Of a stretch of DNA of 64,000 nt, positions 55,323 through 64,000 are shown piece by piece. The stretch comes from Postechiella sp039985655 (GTDB lineage: Bacteria > Bacteroidota > Bacteroidia > Flavobacteriales > Flavobacteriaceae). Made by a program: the position numbers and the translations under genes. The notes beneath the pieces were generated by a model. That model saw nothing but the letters and a program-made list of their open reading frames with translations, had not been told where the DNA came from and made no database searches. The stretch lies in assembly GCA_039985655.1 (NCBI GenBank), contig JBDWSF010000005.1:124001-188000 (forward strand), read 5' to 3'. Every line of letters begins with the position of its first letter. The stretch's first letter is position 1.

Positions 55323-56354
55323 CTACTTTTTAATCAAAGCTTTGTTTATTTTTTTAATAAGACTCGGTCCTTCGTAAATAAAGCCTGTATAAATCTGTAC
55401 TAAAGCTGCACCAGCTTCAATTTTATCTAAGGCATCTTTTGCAGAATGAATGCCTCCCACTCCAATAATAGGAAATGCGTTGTTACTTTTATCAGCTAAA
55501 TATTTAATAACTTCTGTGCTTTTTTCTTTAACCGGTTGTCCGCTTACCCCACCATTACCAATACGTTCTAGTAATGCTTTCGATGCTTTTAATCCGCTTC
55601 TATCAGTCGATGTATTACTTGCTATAACACCATCTAATTTTGTTTTTAATACCAAATCTATAATTTCATCTAATTGAACATTATTTAAATCTGGTGCAAT
55701 TTTTAAAAGAATTGGCTTTTGTTTATCAAACGTATTATTCGATTTTTGTACAGCTCCAATTAATTCTAACAAATAATCTTTATCATTCAATTTAGCATGA
55801 CTGCCAACATTTGGGCAACTCACATTAAGCACAAAATAATCAACGTAAACGTGAAGCGCGTTAAAACATTCTAAATAATCTTTAGTGTAGTCTTCGGGTT
55901 TTGTATCTGTGTTCTTTCCTATATTACCACCAATTATAAGCTTACCTTTATTTTTCTTTAATTGCTCTATAGCCACTTGCATACCTTCATTATTAAATCC
56001 CATACGGTTAATAATGCCTTGATCTCCCTTTAAACGAAACAAACGCTTTTTAGGATTTCCTGCCTGACCTTTTGGTGTCACGGTACCAATTTCTATAAAA
56101 CCAAATCCGAAATCGGCTAACTCATTAAATAAAACCGCATTTTTATCGAAACCCGCAGCTAATCCCACTGGATTTTTAAACGTTATACCGAATAAATTTC
56201 GTTCTAAGCGTGCATCATTTATTTGATATAAACTTCTGAATATTGCAGATACTCCTGGTATTTTAGAAGTAAAACGAATTAACGAAAAAGTAAAATAATG
56301 AATTTTCTCAGGATCGAAAAGAAAAAATATGGGACGAAGTAGTAATTTGTACAT
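55323..56354 (-). CDS. pyrD: Dihydroorotate dehydrogenase (quinone), class 2
   Basis: 343 residues, normal for membrane-associated class 2 enzymes. N-terminal amphipathic LLLRPIFFLFDPEKIHYFTF. FMN/catalytic motifs: NPVGLAAGFDKNAVLFNELA, FGFIEIGTVTPKGQAGNPKK, INRMGFNNEGM, YFVLNVSCPNVGSHA (the catalytic Ser in NVSCPN), ILLKIAPDLN, GGVSGQPV and IIGVGGIHSAKDALDKIEAG. It catalyses the fourth step of pyrimidine synthesis. A TACTTTTG -10 lies 16 bp upstream. Confidence 0.97.
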   Translation of the reverse strand: MYKLLLRPIFFLFDPEKIHYFTFSLIRFTSKIPGVSAIFRSLYQINDARLERNLFGITFKNPVGLAAGFDKNAVLFNELADFGFGFIEIGTVTPKGQAGNPKKRLFRLKGDQGIINRMGFNNEGMQVAIEQLKKNKGKLIIGGNIGKNTDTKPEDYTKDYLECFNALHVYVDYFVLNVSCPNVGSHAKLNDKDYLLELIGAVQKSNNTFDKQKPILLKIAPDLNNVQLDEIIDLVLKTKLDGVIASNTSTDRSGLKASKALLERIGNGGVSGQPVKEKSTEVIKYLADKSNNAFPIIGVGGIHSAKDALDKIEAGAALVQIYTGFIYEGPSLIKKINKALIKK

Positions 56355-56369
56355 CTAGTATTATTTGTG

Positions 56370-56377
56370 CAAAAGTA
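56370..56377 (-). promoter_or_regulatory. -10 element of pyrD
   Basis: The minus strand reads TACTTTTG, an exact TAnnTTTG, 16 bp before the start codon at 56354. A short leader is implied. Confidence 0.6.
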
Positions 56378-56508
56378 CTTCTAAATAAAAAATCAACCAA
56401 TTCAAAAGTCAAAAAAATTAATAATCGTATTTTAGAGCCCATAATGGGTATTTAATTTGCACAATCAAACTCCAGTTTTAACATCATATACTAAAATCTT
56501 ATTTTAAA

Positions 56509-57750
56509 ATGATTTCAAAAGAACACATCATAAAACGTTTTATCAGCTATGTAACTATCGATACAGAGTCTGATCCAAATTCAGAGACAACACCAAGCAC
56601 TATTAATCAATGGGATTTAGCAAACAAACTTGTCGAAGAACTTAAAACTATTGGTATGCACGATGTCACAATAGATGACAACGCATATATTATGGCAACA
56701 TTACCAAGCAATGTAGAACACGATGTACCAACTATAGGTTTTATTTCTCATTTTGACACCTCTCCAGATTTTACTGGAGCTAACGTAAACCCTCAGATAA
56801 TTGAAAGTTATGACGGTAACGATATTGTTTTAAATGAAACCGAAAACATTATATTATCACCGAGTTATTTTGATGATTTATTACTTTACAAAGGACAGAC
56901 CTTAATAACCACAGATGGCACAACGCTTTTAGGTGCCGATGATAAGGCTGGTATTTGCGAAATTGTTTCAGCAATGGAATACTTAATAAACCATCCAGAA
57001 ATTAAGCATGGAAAAATACGCGTTGGTTTTACTCCTGATGAAGAAATTGGTAGAGGCGCTCATAAATTTGATGTTGATAAATTTGGCGCAGAATGGGCTT
57101 ATACTATGGACGGTAGCCAAATTGGTGAATTAGAATATGAAAATTTTAATGCCGCGGGAGCCGTAGTAAAAGTAAAAGGTAAAATTGTACATCCTGGATA
57201 TGCCAAAGGAAAAATGATAAATTCTATGTACATAGCTACTGAATTTATGAATTCACTTCCAAAATTTGAAACACCAGAACACACATCTGGTTACGAAGGT
57301 TTTTTCCATTTACATAATATGAAAGGAGAAGTTGAAGAAACCACGCTAGAATATATAATTCGAGACCATGACAAAGGTCATTTTGAAGCTAGAAAAGCCG
57401 TTATGAAAAAACTAGCTGACGAATTAAATTCGCAATACGGACGTGAAGTTATTTCTGTTGAAATAAAAGACCAATATTTTAATATGAAAGAAAAAGTAGA
57501 ACCCGTAATGCATATCGTTGATATTGCTGAAGAAGCCATGAAACAACTAGACATTAAGCCGCTAATAAAAGCCATTCGCGGTGGTACAGACGGTTCTCAG
57601 TTAAGCTATATGGGTTTACCATGCCCAAATATCTTTGCTGGCGGACACAATTTTCATGGACGCTACGAATACGTTCCTGTTGAAAGTATGATTAGAGCGA
57701 CCGAGGTTATTTGTAAAATTGTTGAGTTAACAGCATTAAAAAATAATTAA
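56509..57750 (+). CDS. pepT: Peptidase T (tripeptide aminopeptidase)
   Basis: 413 residues, normal for M20B PepT. Motifs: YVTIDTESDPNSETTPST, FISHFDTSPDFTGANVNPQI (first metal His-x-Asp), LLGADDKAGICEIVSAMEYL, GFTPDEEIGRGAHKFDVDKF (catalytic Glu pair), WAYTMDGSQIGELEYENFNA, GGTDGSQLSYMGLPCPNIFA. It releases N-terminal residues from tripeptides. Divergent from pyrD, separated by 154 bp. Confidence 0.97.
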   Translation: MISKEHIIKRFISYVTIDTESDPNSETTPSTINQWDLANKLVEELKTIGMHDVTIDDNAYIMATLPSNVEHDVPTIGFISHFDTSPDFTGANVNPQIIESYDGNDIVLNETENIILSPSYFDDLLLYKGQTLITTDGTTLLGADDKAGICEIVSAMEYLINHPEIKHGKIRVGFTPDEEIGRGAHKFDVDKFGAEWAYTMDGSQIGELEYENFNAAGAVVKVKGKIVHPGYAKGKMINSMYIATEFMNSLPKFETPEHTSGYEGFFHLHNMKGEVEETTLEYIIRDHDKGHFEARKAVMKKLADELNSQYGREVISVEIKDQYFNMKEKVEPVMHIVDIAEEAMKQLDIKPLIKAIRGGTDGSQLSYMGLPCPNIFAGGHNFHGRYEYVPVESMIRATEVICKIVELTALKNN

Positions 57751-57779
57751 CGTCTTCTGCATTTTGAAGGAAATTTATT

Positions 57780-57930
57780 AGTTCGAGTGAATTTTACGAA
57801 TAAAGATTAGTAAAATTAGTACTTCGACAAGTTCAACAAAACTATAGAAAATAAAATTTTCTATTTCAAAACCTGTTCTCAATGCAATTCCTTCTAAAAG
57901 TCGGAATTACTCGAACTGACATTTTAGTTT
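57780..57930. repeat. Dispersed repeat family 2, copy D (diverged)
   Basis: AGTTCGAGTGAATTTTACGA, AATTAGTACTTCGACAAGTT, CAACAAAACTAT, ACCTGTTCTCAATGCAATTC, GTCGGAATTACTCGAACTGA. The same modules as copy A, with the terminal inverted repeat lost. It fills the 219-bp gap between pepT and cysK. Confidence 0.75.
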
Positions 57931-57969
57931 ATCAATAGAAATGAAAACAACAATTAAAACACATATAAA

Positions 57970-58881
57970 ATGAAATTTAATAATATTTTAGAAGGTATTG
58001 GTAACACGCCTGTGGTACGTTTAAGCAAACTATTTCCAGAAGCCAATATTTGGATGAAGCTTGAAAAATCAAATCCAGGAGGAAGCATTAAAGATAGAAT
58101 AGCATTATCTATGATCGAAGATGCTGAAAAAAGAAATATACTAACAAAGGACACCGAAATTATTGAACCCACTTCTGGAAACACAGGAATTGGTTTAGCT
58201 ATGGTAGCCGCTGTTAAAAACTACAAATTGACTTTGGTAATGCCAGAATCTATGTCTATAGAAAGACGTGCACTAATGGCTGCCTATGGAGCAAATTTAG
58301 TGTTAACTCCAAAAGAATTAGGTTTAGGTGGTACTATTGCTAAAGCTAAAGAATTGGTTGAAAACAATAAAAATGCATGGATGCCATCGCAATTTACAAA
58401 CCCAGCGAACCCAGAAATACACCGTAAAACAACTTCCTTAGAGATTATTGAAGATTTTCCAGAAGGATTAGATTATTTAATTACTGGTGTTGGTACAGGT
58501 GGTCATATTACTGGTATGTCGGAAATTTTAAAAGATAAATTCAAAACCTTAAAAGTATTGGCAGTAGAACCAAATGATTCCCCTGTAATATCTGGAGGCG
58601 AACCAGGTCCACATCCGTTACAAGGTATTGGTCCAGGATTTATTCCTGAAGTTTTTAATACTGAAATAATAGATGGCGCTGTTAGAATAACTAAAGAAGA
58701 AGCCTTTGCCGAAGTAAAAAATATTGCAAAAACAGAAGGTATTTTAGTTGGTATTTCTACAGGAGCATCGTTAGCCGCTGTTAGAAAACAACTGGTTAAT
58801 ATTGATAAAAATGCAACTGTATTAACAATGAATTATGATACGGGCGAACGTTACCTTTCTATAGAAGGGTTATTATCTTAA
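57970..58881 (+). CDS. cysK: Cysteine synthase
   Basis: 303 residues, typical for the CysK/CysM family. Motifs: GIGNTPVVRLSKLFPEANIW, EKSNPGGSIKDRIALSMIED (PLP lysine in GSIKDR), IIEPTSGNTGIGLAMVAAVK, LITGVGTGGHITGMSEILKD, VGISTGASLAAVRK and the C-terminal NYDTGERYLSIEGLLS. It makes cysteine from O-acetylserine and sulfide. CysK versus CysM cannot be fixed by eye; the GHITG/GEPGPHPLQGIGPGFIP pattern favours CysK. Confidence 0.93.
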   Translation: MKFNNILEGIGNTPVVRLSKLFPEANIWMKLEKSNPGGSIKDRIALSMIEDAEKRNILTKDTEIIEPTSGNTGIGLAMVAAVKNYKLTLVMPESMSIERRALMAAYGANLVLTPKELGLGGTIAKAKELVENNKNAWMPSQFTNPANPEIHRKTTSLEIIEDFPEGLDYLITGVGTGGHITGMSEILKDKFKTLKVLAVEPNDSPVISGGEPGPHPLQGIGPGFIPEVFNTEIIDGAVRITKEEAFAEVKNIAKTEGILVGISTGASLAAVRKQLVNIDKNATVLTMNYDTGERYLSIEGLLS

Positions 58882-59055
58882 TCCATAAATTAAATCACTA
58901 TAGTTTAAAACTCATAGTTAGTTTTGAAGACAGGGATTTATAAGAAAGGATGAATGGGATTCCTACATTCACAGAAATGACAAAGTTGAAGTTTCAGATT
59001 ATAAAAACTATAAAGTTTCATGATTTTTAACCTTTAGCTTGAAAATAGATTCCAT

Positions 59056-59087
59056 AAAAAAAGCTTCCAAATTGGAAGCTTTTTTTG
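59056..59087. terminator. Bidirectional terminator between cysK and yajC
   Basis: AAAAAAAGCTTCC / GGAAGCTTTTTTT around loop AAATT: a GC-containing 6-bp stem flanked by A7 and T7, so it can act on both convergent genes. It is 175 bp past the cysK stop and 20 bp past the yajC stop. Confidence 0.85.
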
Positions 59088-59107
59088 AAAACAAATTAAT
59101 GTGTGTT

Positions 59108-59395
59108 TTATTTTACTGGAGCGTTTAATTTTGCACTCATTTCCATAGAAATAGCAGATTTATCAAACTTTAATTTTCCAGATAATGTTTCTATAACACA
59201 ACTCCCGTCTTTATCATTAAGTTCTAAAACTTTACCGTGTAAACCACTTTTAGTAATTATTTTATCGCCACGTTTTAATTCTGCTGCAAATTTCTTTTCC
59301 TTTTTAGCTCGTTTCATTTGCGGTGCAATCATAAAGAAATACACGACTACAAACATTAAAATGAACGGCAAAAATTGCCCAATACCTTCTCCCAT
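59108..59395 (-). CDS. yajC: Preprotein translocase subunit YajC
   Basis: 95 residues. One membrane segment (LPFILMFVVVYFFMIAPQMK) followed by AKKEKKFAAELKRGDKIITK and SGLHGKVLELND, the standard YajC pattern. It assists the SecDF complex. The last gene of a nusB-DUF1573-yajC minus-strand operon, 23 bp after the DUF1573 gene. Confidence 0.95.
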   Translation of the reverse strand: MGEGIGQFLPFILMFVVVYFFMIAPQMKRAKKEKKFAAELKRGDKIITKSGLHGKVLELNDKDGSCVIETLSGKLKFDKSAISMEMSAKLNAPVK

Positions 59396-59418
59396 TTTTT
59401 ATTTATTGTTGTTGGTTA

Positions 59419-59910
59419 TTATTTTTTTGCTGCAACTGGTGATGTTGTTGGTTTTGGAGCATTAGGATCAGGTTTTACGAAAGCTTTAATCTTTACAATT
59501 TCTGAACCTTTTTCTGTATTTGCTGTAACTGTAATAGATTTTGAAATACCTCCGTTACCACTACCGTTATACTTTACAGTAAACTTTCCAGAATCTCCTG
59601 GTAATAATGGTTCTCTAGACCAATCTTTAGGCACTGTACATCCACAAGATGTTCCTATATTAGTAATTACTAATGGTGCTACACCTGTATTTTTATAATT
59701 AAAAACGGTTTCTACTGATGTTCCTTTTTCTATTTCTCCAAAATCGTGCTCAGACGCTTCAAATTGAAGCACTGGAAATTTAGAAGATACAGCATCTCTA
59801 GCAGCAGCTTCAGCGACATTACTTTCATTTATTTTTTTTGTTGCATCTTCCTTACAAGACGTAAATGCAATTAAACATAGCGCACTTAATCCTAATACTA
59901 ATTTTTTCAT
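59419..59910 (-). CDS. DUF1573 lipoprotein
   Basis: 163 residues. Lipoprotein signal KLVLGLSALCLIAFTSCKED. The DUF1573 Ig-like domain contains FEASEHDFGEIEKGTSVETV, FNYKNTGVAPLVITNIGTSC, GCTVPKDWSREPLLPGDSGK, FTVKYNGSGNGGISKSITVT. The TSCGCTVP motif is characteristic. Function unknown; conserved between nusB and yajC in Flavobacteriia. The C-terminal tail (KPDPNAPKPTTSPVAAKK) is low-complexity. Confidence 0.92.
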   Translation of the reverse strand: MKKLVLGLSALCLIAFTSCKEDATKKINESNVAEAAARDAVSSKFPVLQFEASEHDFGEIEKGTSVETVFNYKNTGVAPLVITNIGTSCGCTVPKDWSREPLLPGDSGKFTVKYNGSGNGGISKSITVTANTEKGSEIVKIKAFVKPDPNAPKPTTSPVAAKK

Positions 59911-59989
59911 GATAATCTATTTTTCAATTTGTTCGTAAAAATAACAATAATTTGATCGTTTTAAAATTTTTATAATTCCCTTAACAGAA

Positions 59990-60934
59990 TTACATTAAAC
60001 CTCTACCTATTTTATTTAGTGTATCGCTACTTTCGTATTCTTTTACCAACTTGTCTAAAATACCATTTATAAAGATGCTACTCTTTGGTGTAGAATATTC
60101 TTTAGCTATTTCTAAATACTCATTAATAGTCACTTTTACAGGTATTGACGAAAAGTTTTTTAATTCACAAATAGCCATTTGCAATAATACGTAATCAACA
60201 TTTGCAATACGATCTGAATCCCAATTTTTGGTTTTCAATGCAATCTCATCATTAAGTGCTGTTTTATTTAATAAAGTCTTTTTAAATAAGTTTATAGCAA
60301 ATTGTTTATCCTCTATATCCTTATACAATTTAGGTGTAAAATGACTATCTATAGATGTTGCTTTAACTTTACGAAGCAATTTTAAAATGGTTGTATTTAC
60401 TGTTGGTAAATCGTCTAACCATGTTAAATTTTTATCTTCAATATAATCGTAAAGTTTTTCATTTGGAGCTATAACGTCTTTAAAAATATCAATTATAAAA
60501 TTTTTGTCTTCTTTAAAATCAGAAACACGTGTTTGCATATAATCTTTATACAAATCGCTAGCAACAATCGCTTTAAAAAGAACATCAATATATTCTTGGT
60601 CTAAATCCCAATTGGTAACTTGATGCCTTTCAAGATCGTCTTGCAAATTAAAGTTTTCCTTAAGTTTTTTTAATAACTCATTATTAACAAACTTTCTGTT
60701 CGGATTTTTATCTTCATCTGTAGCTAAATGCTTTTTTTGCTTTTTTCCTATATCACTTTCAGCTCTTTTTTGAACTTCTATAAGAATCGATACGATTAAC
60801 AAGTATAGGTTATACATGTTATCTATACTAAACAATAAGAATTTTTGATTGGCACTAAAATCGTCACTTTCACCTCCTTTAAAGGCATAAATGGTTTGCA
60901 TTACTTTTACACGAATATGTCTTCTATTTAGCAT
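59990..60934 (-). CDS. nusB: Transcription antitermination factor NusB (long flavobacterial form)
   Basis: 314 residues from the ATG at 60934 (MLNRRHIRVKVMQTIYAFKG). A start at 60988 would add a hydrophobic stretch not seen in the family. The core NusB domain is at the C-terminus (NKTALNDEIALKTKNWDSDR, VDYVLLQMAICELKNFSSIP, VKVTINEYLEIAKEYSTPKS, SIFINGILDKLVKEYES). The insert of about 150 residues between is usual in Bacteroidota. A TATTTTTG -10 lies 51 bp upstream. Confidence 0.95.
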   Translation of the reverse strand: MLNRRHIRVKVMQTIYAFKGGESDDFSANQKFLLFSIDNMYNLYLLIVSILIEVQKRAESDIGKKQKKHLATDEDKNPNRKFVNNELLKKLKENFNLQDDLERHQVTNWDLDQEYIDVLFKAIVASDLYKDYMQTRVSDFKEDKNFIIDIFKDVIAPNEKLYDYIEDKNLTWLDDLPTVNTTILKLLRKVKATSIDSHFTPKLYKDIEDKQFAINLFKKTLLNKTALNDEIALKTKNWDSDRIANVDYVLLQMAICELKNFSSIPVKVTINEYLEIAKEYSTPKSSIFINGILDKLVKEYESSDTLNKIGRGLM

Positions 60935-60985
60935 AATTACAAAGAACTTTATAAAATAAACGAAAGTGTATTTTACTTTCGATGC

Positions 60986-60993
60986 CAAAAATA
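60986..60993 (-). promoter_or_regulatory. -10 element of the nusB operon
   Basis: The minus strand reads TATTTTTG, exact TAnnTTTG, 51 bp before the nusB start codon at 60934. It supports that start over the one at 60988, which would lie at the promoter. Confidence 0.55.
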
Positions 60994-61136
60994 ATACTAT
61001 TTTAAAAAACTACTCCATATTCTTCATTTTATTATTCAATTAGTTTGAATAATACGTCATTAAAATACATGTTAACTTTAGGGTATATTTAACAATTAGA
61101 CTAAGTATAGCCAATCCATTTATAGTTTTAATCCAT

Positions 61137-61144
61137 TATATTTG
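61137..61144 (+). promoter_or_regulatory. -10 element of the ABC exporter gene
   Basis: TATATTTG, exact TAnnTTTG, 23 bp before the start codon at 61168. The leader is thus very short. Confidence 0.5.
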
Positions 61145-61167
61145 TCATCCTATCATTCAATCTATAA

Positions 61168-62931
61168 ATGAAAGAATTAAAGCACCTCAATAAATACTTT
61201 TTAAAATATAAAACAAACCTTTTAGCAGGTATTGTTATCACCATCATTGCAAGAATTTTTATTCTTTTTACGCCTCGATATGTAAAAGAAATTTTTGTAG
61301 TTATTGAAAAACATACCGCAGGAACTATTAATGACGCTATTTTTAAAGCCGATTTAACCGAAGCTATCCTCTATATTATTGGAGCTTCTATAATTGGCGC
61401 ATTTCTTACTTTTTTTATGAGACAGGCCATTATAAATGTGTCGCGTTATATTGAATTCGATTTAAAAAACGAAATATACGACCAGTACCAAAAGTTGTCT
61501 TTAAACTTTTATAAAAAGAACAGAACCGGCGATCTAATGAATCGTATTAGCGAAGATGTAGGACGTGTACGTATGTATGCAGGCCCAGCAATTATGTATA
61601 GCATAAACACGATTACACTTTTTATCATTGCTTTTATTTATATGTTTAGCGAAGCTCCAAAACTAGCCTTTTACACCATTGTACCATTACCCATTTTATC
61701 TCTAGCTATTTATAAATTAAGTAAAGAAATCCATAGAAGAAGTACTATCGTGCAAGAGTATCTTTCAAAACTATCGACGTTTACACAAGAATCTTTTAGT
61801 GGTATTTCGGTTATTAAAGCCTATGGAATTGAATCGCAAACATCAACCAATTTTACGGAACTATCTGAAACGAGCAAACAAAAGCAATTAAGCTTAGTTA
61901 AAGTACAAGCTCTATTTTTTCCGATGATGATATTACTTATCGGTGCCAGTAACCTTTTAGTTATTTACATTGGTGGGATGCAGTATATAAATGGCGAAAT
62001 TAAAAGCTTAGGAACCATTGCCGAGTTTATTATTTATGTAAATATGCTAACATGGCCAGTAGCTACAGTGGGTTGGGTAACCTCTATTGTACAACAAGCA
62101 GAAGCATCGCAAAAACGGATTAATGAGTTTTTAAAGATCGAACCAGAAATTAGAAATACAACTATTGAAAACACCGAAATAACTGGTGATATAGCCTTTA
62201 AAAACGTTTCATTTACTTATGATGACACTAATATTCAAGCTATAAAAAATGTTAGCTTCAATATAAATCACGGTGATACTTTAGTCATTCTTGGTAAAAC
62301 AGGATCTGGAAAATCCACCATTTTAGATTTAATTGGAAGACTTTATGATGTTGACAAAGGGTCGATTATTATAAATGGTATTAATATAGCAAAACACAAT
62401 CTTTCAGATTTACGAAATCGTATAGGTTATGTACCACAAGATGCTTTTCTCTTTTCTGACACTATAAAAAATAACATCAAATTTGGAAAAGATAATGCCA
62501 CAGACGACGATGTTATTAATGCTGCTAAAAATGCGCAAGTTCACAAAAACATTAAAAAATTTAACAAAGGTTACGATACGGTTTTAGGCGAACGTGGTAT
62601 TACCCTTTCGGGAGGGCAAAAACAACGCGTATCTATTGCAAGAGCCATAATAAAGTCTCCTGAAATTTTATTATTCGACGATTGTTTATCCGCCGTTGAT
62701 ACTGAAACCGAAGAAAAAATTCTTAAAAATTTAGCTAAAGTGTCTGCTAACAAAACAACCATTATTGTTAGCCACAGAGTATCTTCGGCAAAAAATGCCA
62801 ATAAAATTATAGTTTTAGATAACGGAGAAATTGTTCAAGAAGGTACACACGAAAGCCTTATTAATATAGATGGATACTACAAACACTTATATTTAAAGCA
62901 ACTTAGCGAAGCAAGTCAGAAAAAAATATAA
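61168..62931 (+). CDS. ABC exporter, MsbA/MdlB-type half transporter
   Basis: 587 residues. N-terminal six-helix domain (LLAGIVITIIARIFILFTPR, AILYIIGASIIGAFLTFFMR, MYSINTITLFIIAFIYMFSE, FFPMMILLIGASNLLVIYIG). ATPase domain: Walker A VILGKTGSGKS at about 370-380, Q-loop IGYVPQDAFLFSDTIKNNI, signature ITLSGGQKQRVSIARAI, Walker B ILLFDDCLSAVDTETE, H-loop IIVSHR. Substrate not determinable; lipids or peptides are both possible. Divergent from nusB, a common arrangement in Flavobacteriia. Confidence 0.95.
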   Translation: MKELKHLNKYFLKYKTNLLAGIVITIIARIFILFTPRYVKEIFVVIEKHTAGTINDAIFKADLTEAILYIIGASIIGAFLTFFMRQAIINVSRYIEFDLKNEIYDQYQKLSLNFYKKNRTGDLMNRISEDVGRVRMYAGPAIMYSINTITLFIIAFIYMFSEAPKLAFYTIVPLPILSLAIYKLSKEIHRRSTIVQEYLSKLSTFTQESFSGISVIKAYGIESQTSTNFTELSETSKQKQLSLVKVQALFFPMMILLIGASNLLVIYIGGMQYINGEIKSLGTIAEFIIYVNMLTWPVATVGWVTSIVQQAEASQKRINEFLKIEPEIRNTTIENTEITGDIAFKNVSFTYDDTNIQAIKNVSFNINHGDTLVILGKTGSGKSTILDLIGRLYDVDKGSIIINGINIAKHNLSDLRNRIGYVPQDAFLFSDTIKNNIKFGKDNATDDDVINAAKNAQVHKNIKKFNKGYDTVLGERGITLSGGQKQRVSIARAIIKSPEILLFDDCLSAVDTETEEKILKNLAKVSANKTTIIVSHRVSSAKNANKIIVLDNGEIVQEGTHESLINIDGYYKHLYLKQLSEASQKKI

Positions 62932-63085
62932 GCCTCTAAAAAACTTTATTTTACGATTTTTCATACTTATTTTCGTTGACTAATATTAAAAAGTGTCAAA
63001 AGAATCTTAGTATTTTGTTGCTTTCTATATTTTTTTTTTAGATTTTTGGTACAGATAATGATAATATTTTAAATTCAATACAACT

Positions 63086-63487
63086 ATGTATAATAATGAT
63101 ATGATGGAGAAAGAGGAAATATTTTCTAAAGTATTAAGAGCAGGAAGACGTACTTACTTTTTTGATGTAAGAGCAACTAAAGCTGAAGACTATTACTTAA
63201 CTATTACAGAAAGTAAAAAGTTTACAAATGATGATGGGTCTTTTCATTATAAAAAACATAAAATTTATATTTATAAAGAAGATTTTTCTGAATTCAGAGA
63301 TATCCTTTCTGAAATGACAGATTATATTATTCGCGAAAAAGGTGATGAAGTTATTAGTGAGCGCCACCAAAAAGATTTTAAAAAGGAATATAACAACGAC
63401 GACGTTACACCTAATGCAGAAGTAACGACTGAAGAAGAAACGCCTTCTACAGAAAACTTTACAGATATAAGTTTCGACGATATATAA
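63086..63487 (+). CDS. DUF3276 protein (PUR-alpha-like nucleic-acid-binding)
   Basis: 133 residues. MMEKEEIFSKVLRAGRRTYF, FDVRATKAEDYYLTITESKK and FHYKKHKIYIYKEDFSEFRD are the DUF3276 hallmarks, a PUR-alpha-like fold that binds single-stranded nucleic acid. A long acidic tail follows (about 95-133, NDDVTPNAEVTTEEETPSTE). The start could be MMEKEE (63101) rather than 63086. Often found next to this ABC exporter in the phylum. Confidence 0.92.
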   Translation: MYNNDMMEKEEIFSKVLRAGRRTYFFDVRATKAEDYYLTITESKKFTNDDGSFHYKKHKIYIYKEDFSEFRDILSEMTDYIIREKGDEVISERHQKDFKKEYNNDDVTPNAEVTTEEETPSTENFTDISFDDI

Positions 63488-63778
63488 TCTTTAGAAAAAC
63501 GACACAAAGACAGACAGAGTAATCGAAATATAAACTTAAACCTATGGATTTAATAAAGTCAATAGGTTAAGTTAATCATTAAAAAATTTCCGATAAAATA
63601 ACTATTCCTCAATAATCAGATTTGTTATATCTATTACTGTCCTCAGTTACATGTTGCAGTATTATAAATATAATCAAGCGTCACTTAACCCAATTAACTC
63701 TTCCTATTTTTAAGAAATACTTCAAGCGAAACACGCTACATTGCTATATACACCCTACGTATTTCATTATTTTTTTTC

Positions 63779-64000
63779 TTATTCTTCAACTAACATTTCT
63801 CCTACTTCTTTTAAAATTTTAGCAGATTCTTTTGGTATATCACCATTACCATCTGGTCCAATATTTAATAAAAAATTACCACCTTTACCATTAATATCTT
63901 TTAATTTTTCATAAACTTCATCGGCATTTTTCCAATCTGTGTCTTTTATTTTAAACCCCCAAGAATCATTCATAGTATAGCATGCTTCCCAATAGTGTTT
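63779..64000 (-). CDS. Alpha-L-fucosidase (GH29), C-terminal end of the catalytic domain, cut by the window edge
   Basis: 73 residues visible, open to the right edge: KHYWEACYTMNDSWGFKIKD, then ADEVYEKLKDINGKGGNFLL and NIGPDGNGDIPKESAKILKE. The WE.CYT.NDSWG and GKGGNFLLNIGPDGNGDIP motifs are diagnostic of GH29 fucosidases. It stops soon after, so no extra C-terminal domain or T9SS signal. The N-terminal catalytic part lies outside. Confidence 0.9.
   Translation of the reverse strand, partial: KHYWEACYTMNDSWGFKIKDTDWKNADEVYEKLKDINGKGGNFLLNIGPDGNGDIPKESAKILKEVGEMLVEE

Overview
The window is AT-rich DNA from a member of the Bacteroidota, most probably a marine Flavobacteriaceae. The evidence is type IX secretion (T9SS) C-terminal sorting domains, lipoproteins ending in SCxxDD-type lipoboxes, TAnnTTTG -10 promoter elements, the long flavobacterial NusB, and the nusB-DUF1573-yajC order. 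No rRNA, tRNA or CRISPR array was seen.

Region 1 (1-23.1 kb, all minus strand) is an extracellular contractile injection system (eCIS, the Afp/PVC/MAC type). From a TAnnTTTG promoter at about 23.1 kb the order is: DUF4255 tube terminator, an unknown 253-aa protein, sheath, three tube-family proteins, a 52-aa DUF5908 protein, LysM protein, VgrG-like spike, a 68-aa protein, gp25, PAAR-like tip, giant J-type baseplate protein, tail fibre, Afp12-like baseplate protein, tape measure and AAA+ ATPase. Three candidate cargo genes follow, the last cut by the window edge. The cargo proteins share an N-terminal signature. Three structural genes carry sequence repeats where length or receptor binding could be tuned: a 63-bp tandem repeat in the tape measure, a 654-bp duplication in the fibre shaft, and a 15-unit AGT microsatellite inside the fibre's C1q-like head.

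Region 2 (23.1-39.3 kb) is a plastic, partly decayed stretch. It holds a GH113-type glycosidase whose lipoprotein signal is out of frame at a G8 tract, a beta-barrel gene with an amber codon, an XRE regulator, a circularly permuted D-amino-acid-oxidase-like protein and two large T9SS surface proteins, one split at a T8 tract. It also holds a broken DUF285 lipoprotein, a tyrosine-recombinase remnant, two small lipoproteins and at least three families of dispersed non-coding repeats.

Region 3 (39.4-50.1 kb, plus strand) looks like one phosphate/polyphosphate operon: DUF47/PhoU-like protein, a PiT transporter fused to a coiled coil and a LuxR-type DNA-binding domain, OprP-type porin, lamin-tail lipoprotein, SdiA-regulated-type propeller, a CYTH-like protein, a true CYTH protein, an SLC13 transporter and an unknown membrane protein. 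The PiT-HTH fusion and the pairing of CYTH and SLC13 genes are the most promising undescribed system here beside the eCIS.

Region 4 (50.3-64 kb) has two DUF1566 surface proteins beside a LytS/LytTR two-component pair, then core genes (pyrD, pepT, cysK, yajC, DUF1573, nusB, an MsbA-like ABC exporter, DUF3276) and the 3' end of a GH29 alpha-L-fucosidase at the right edge.
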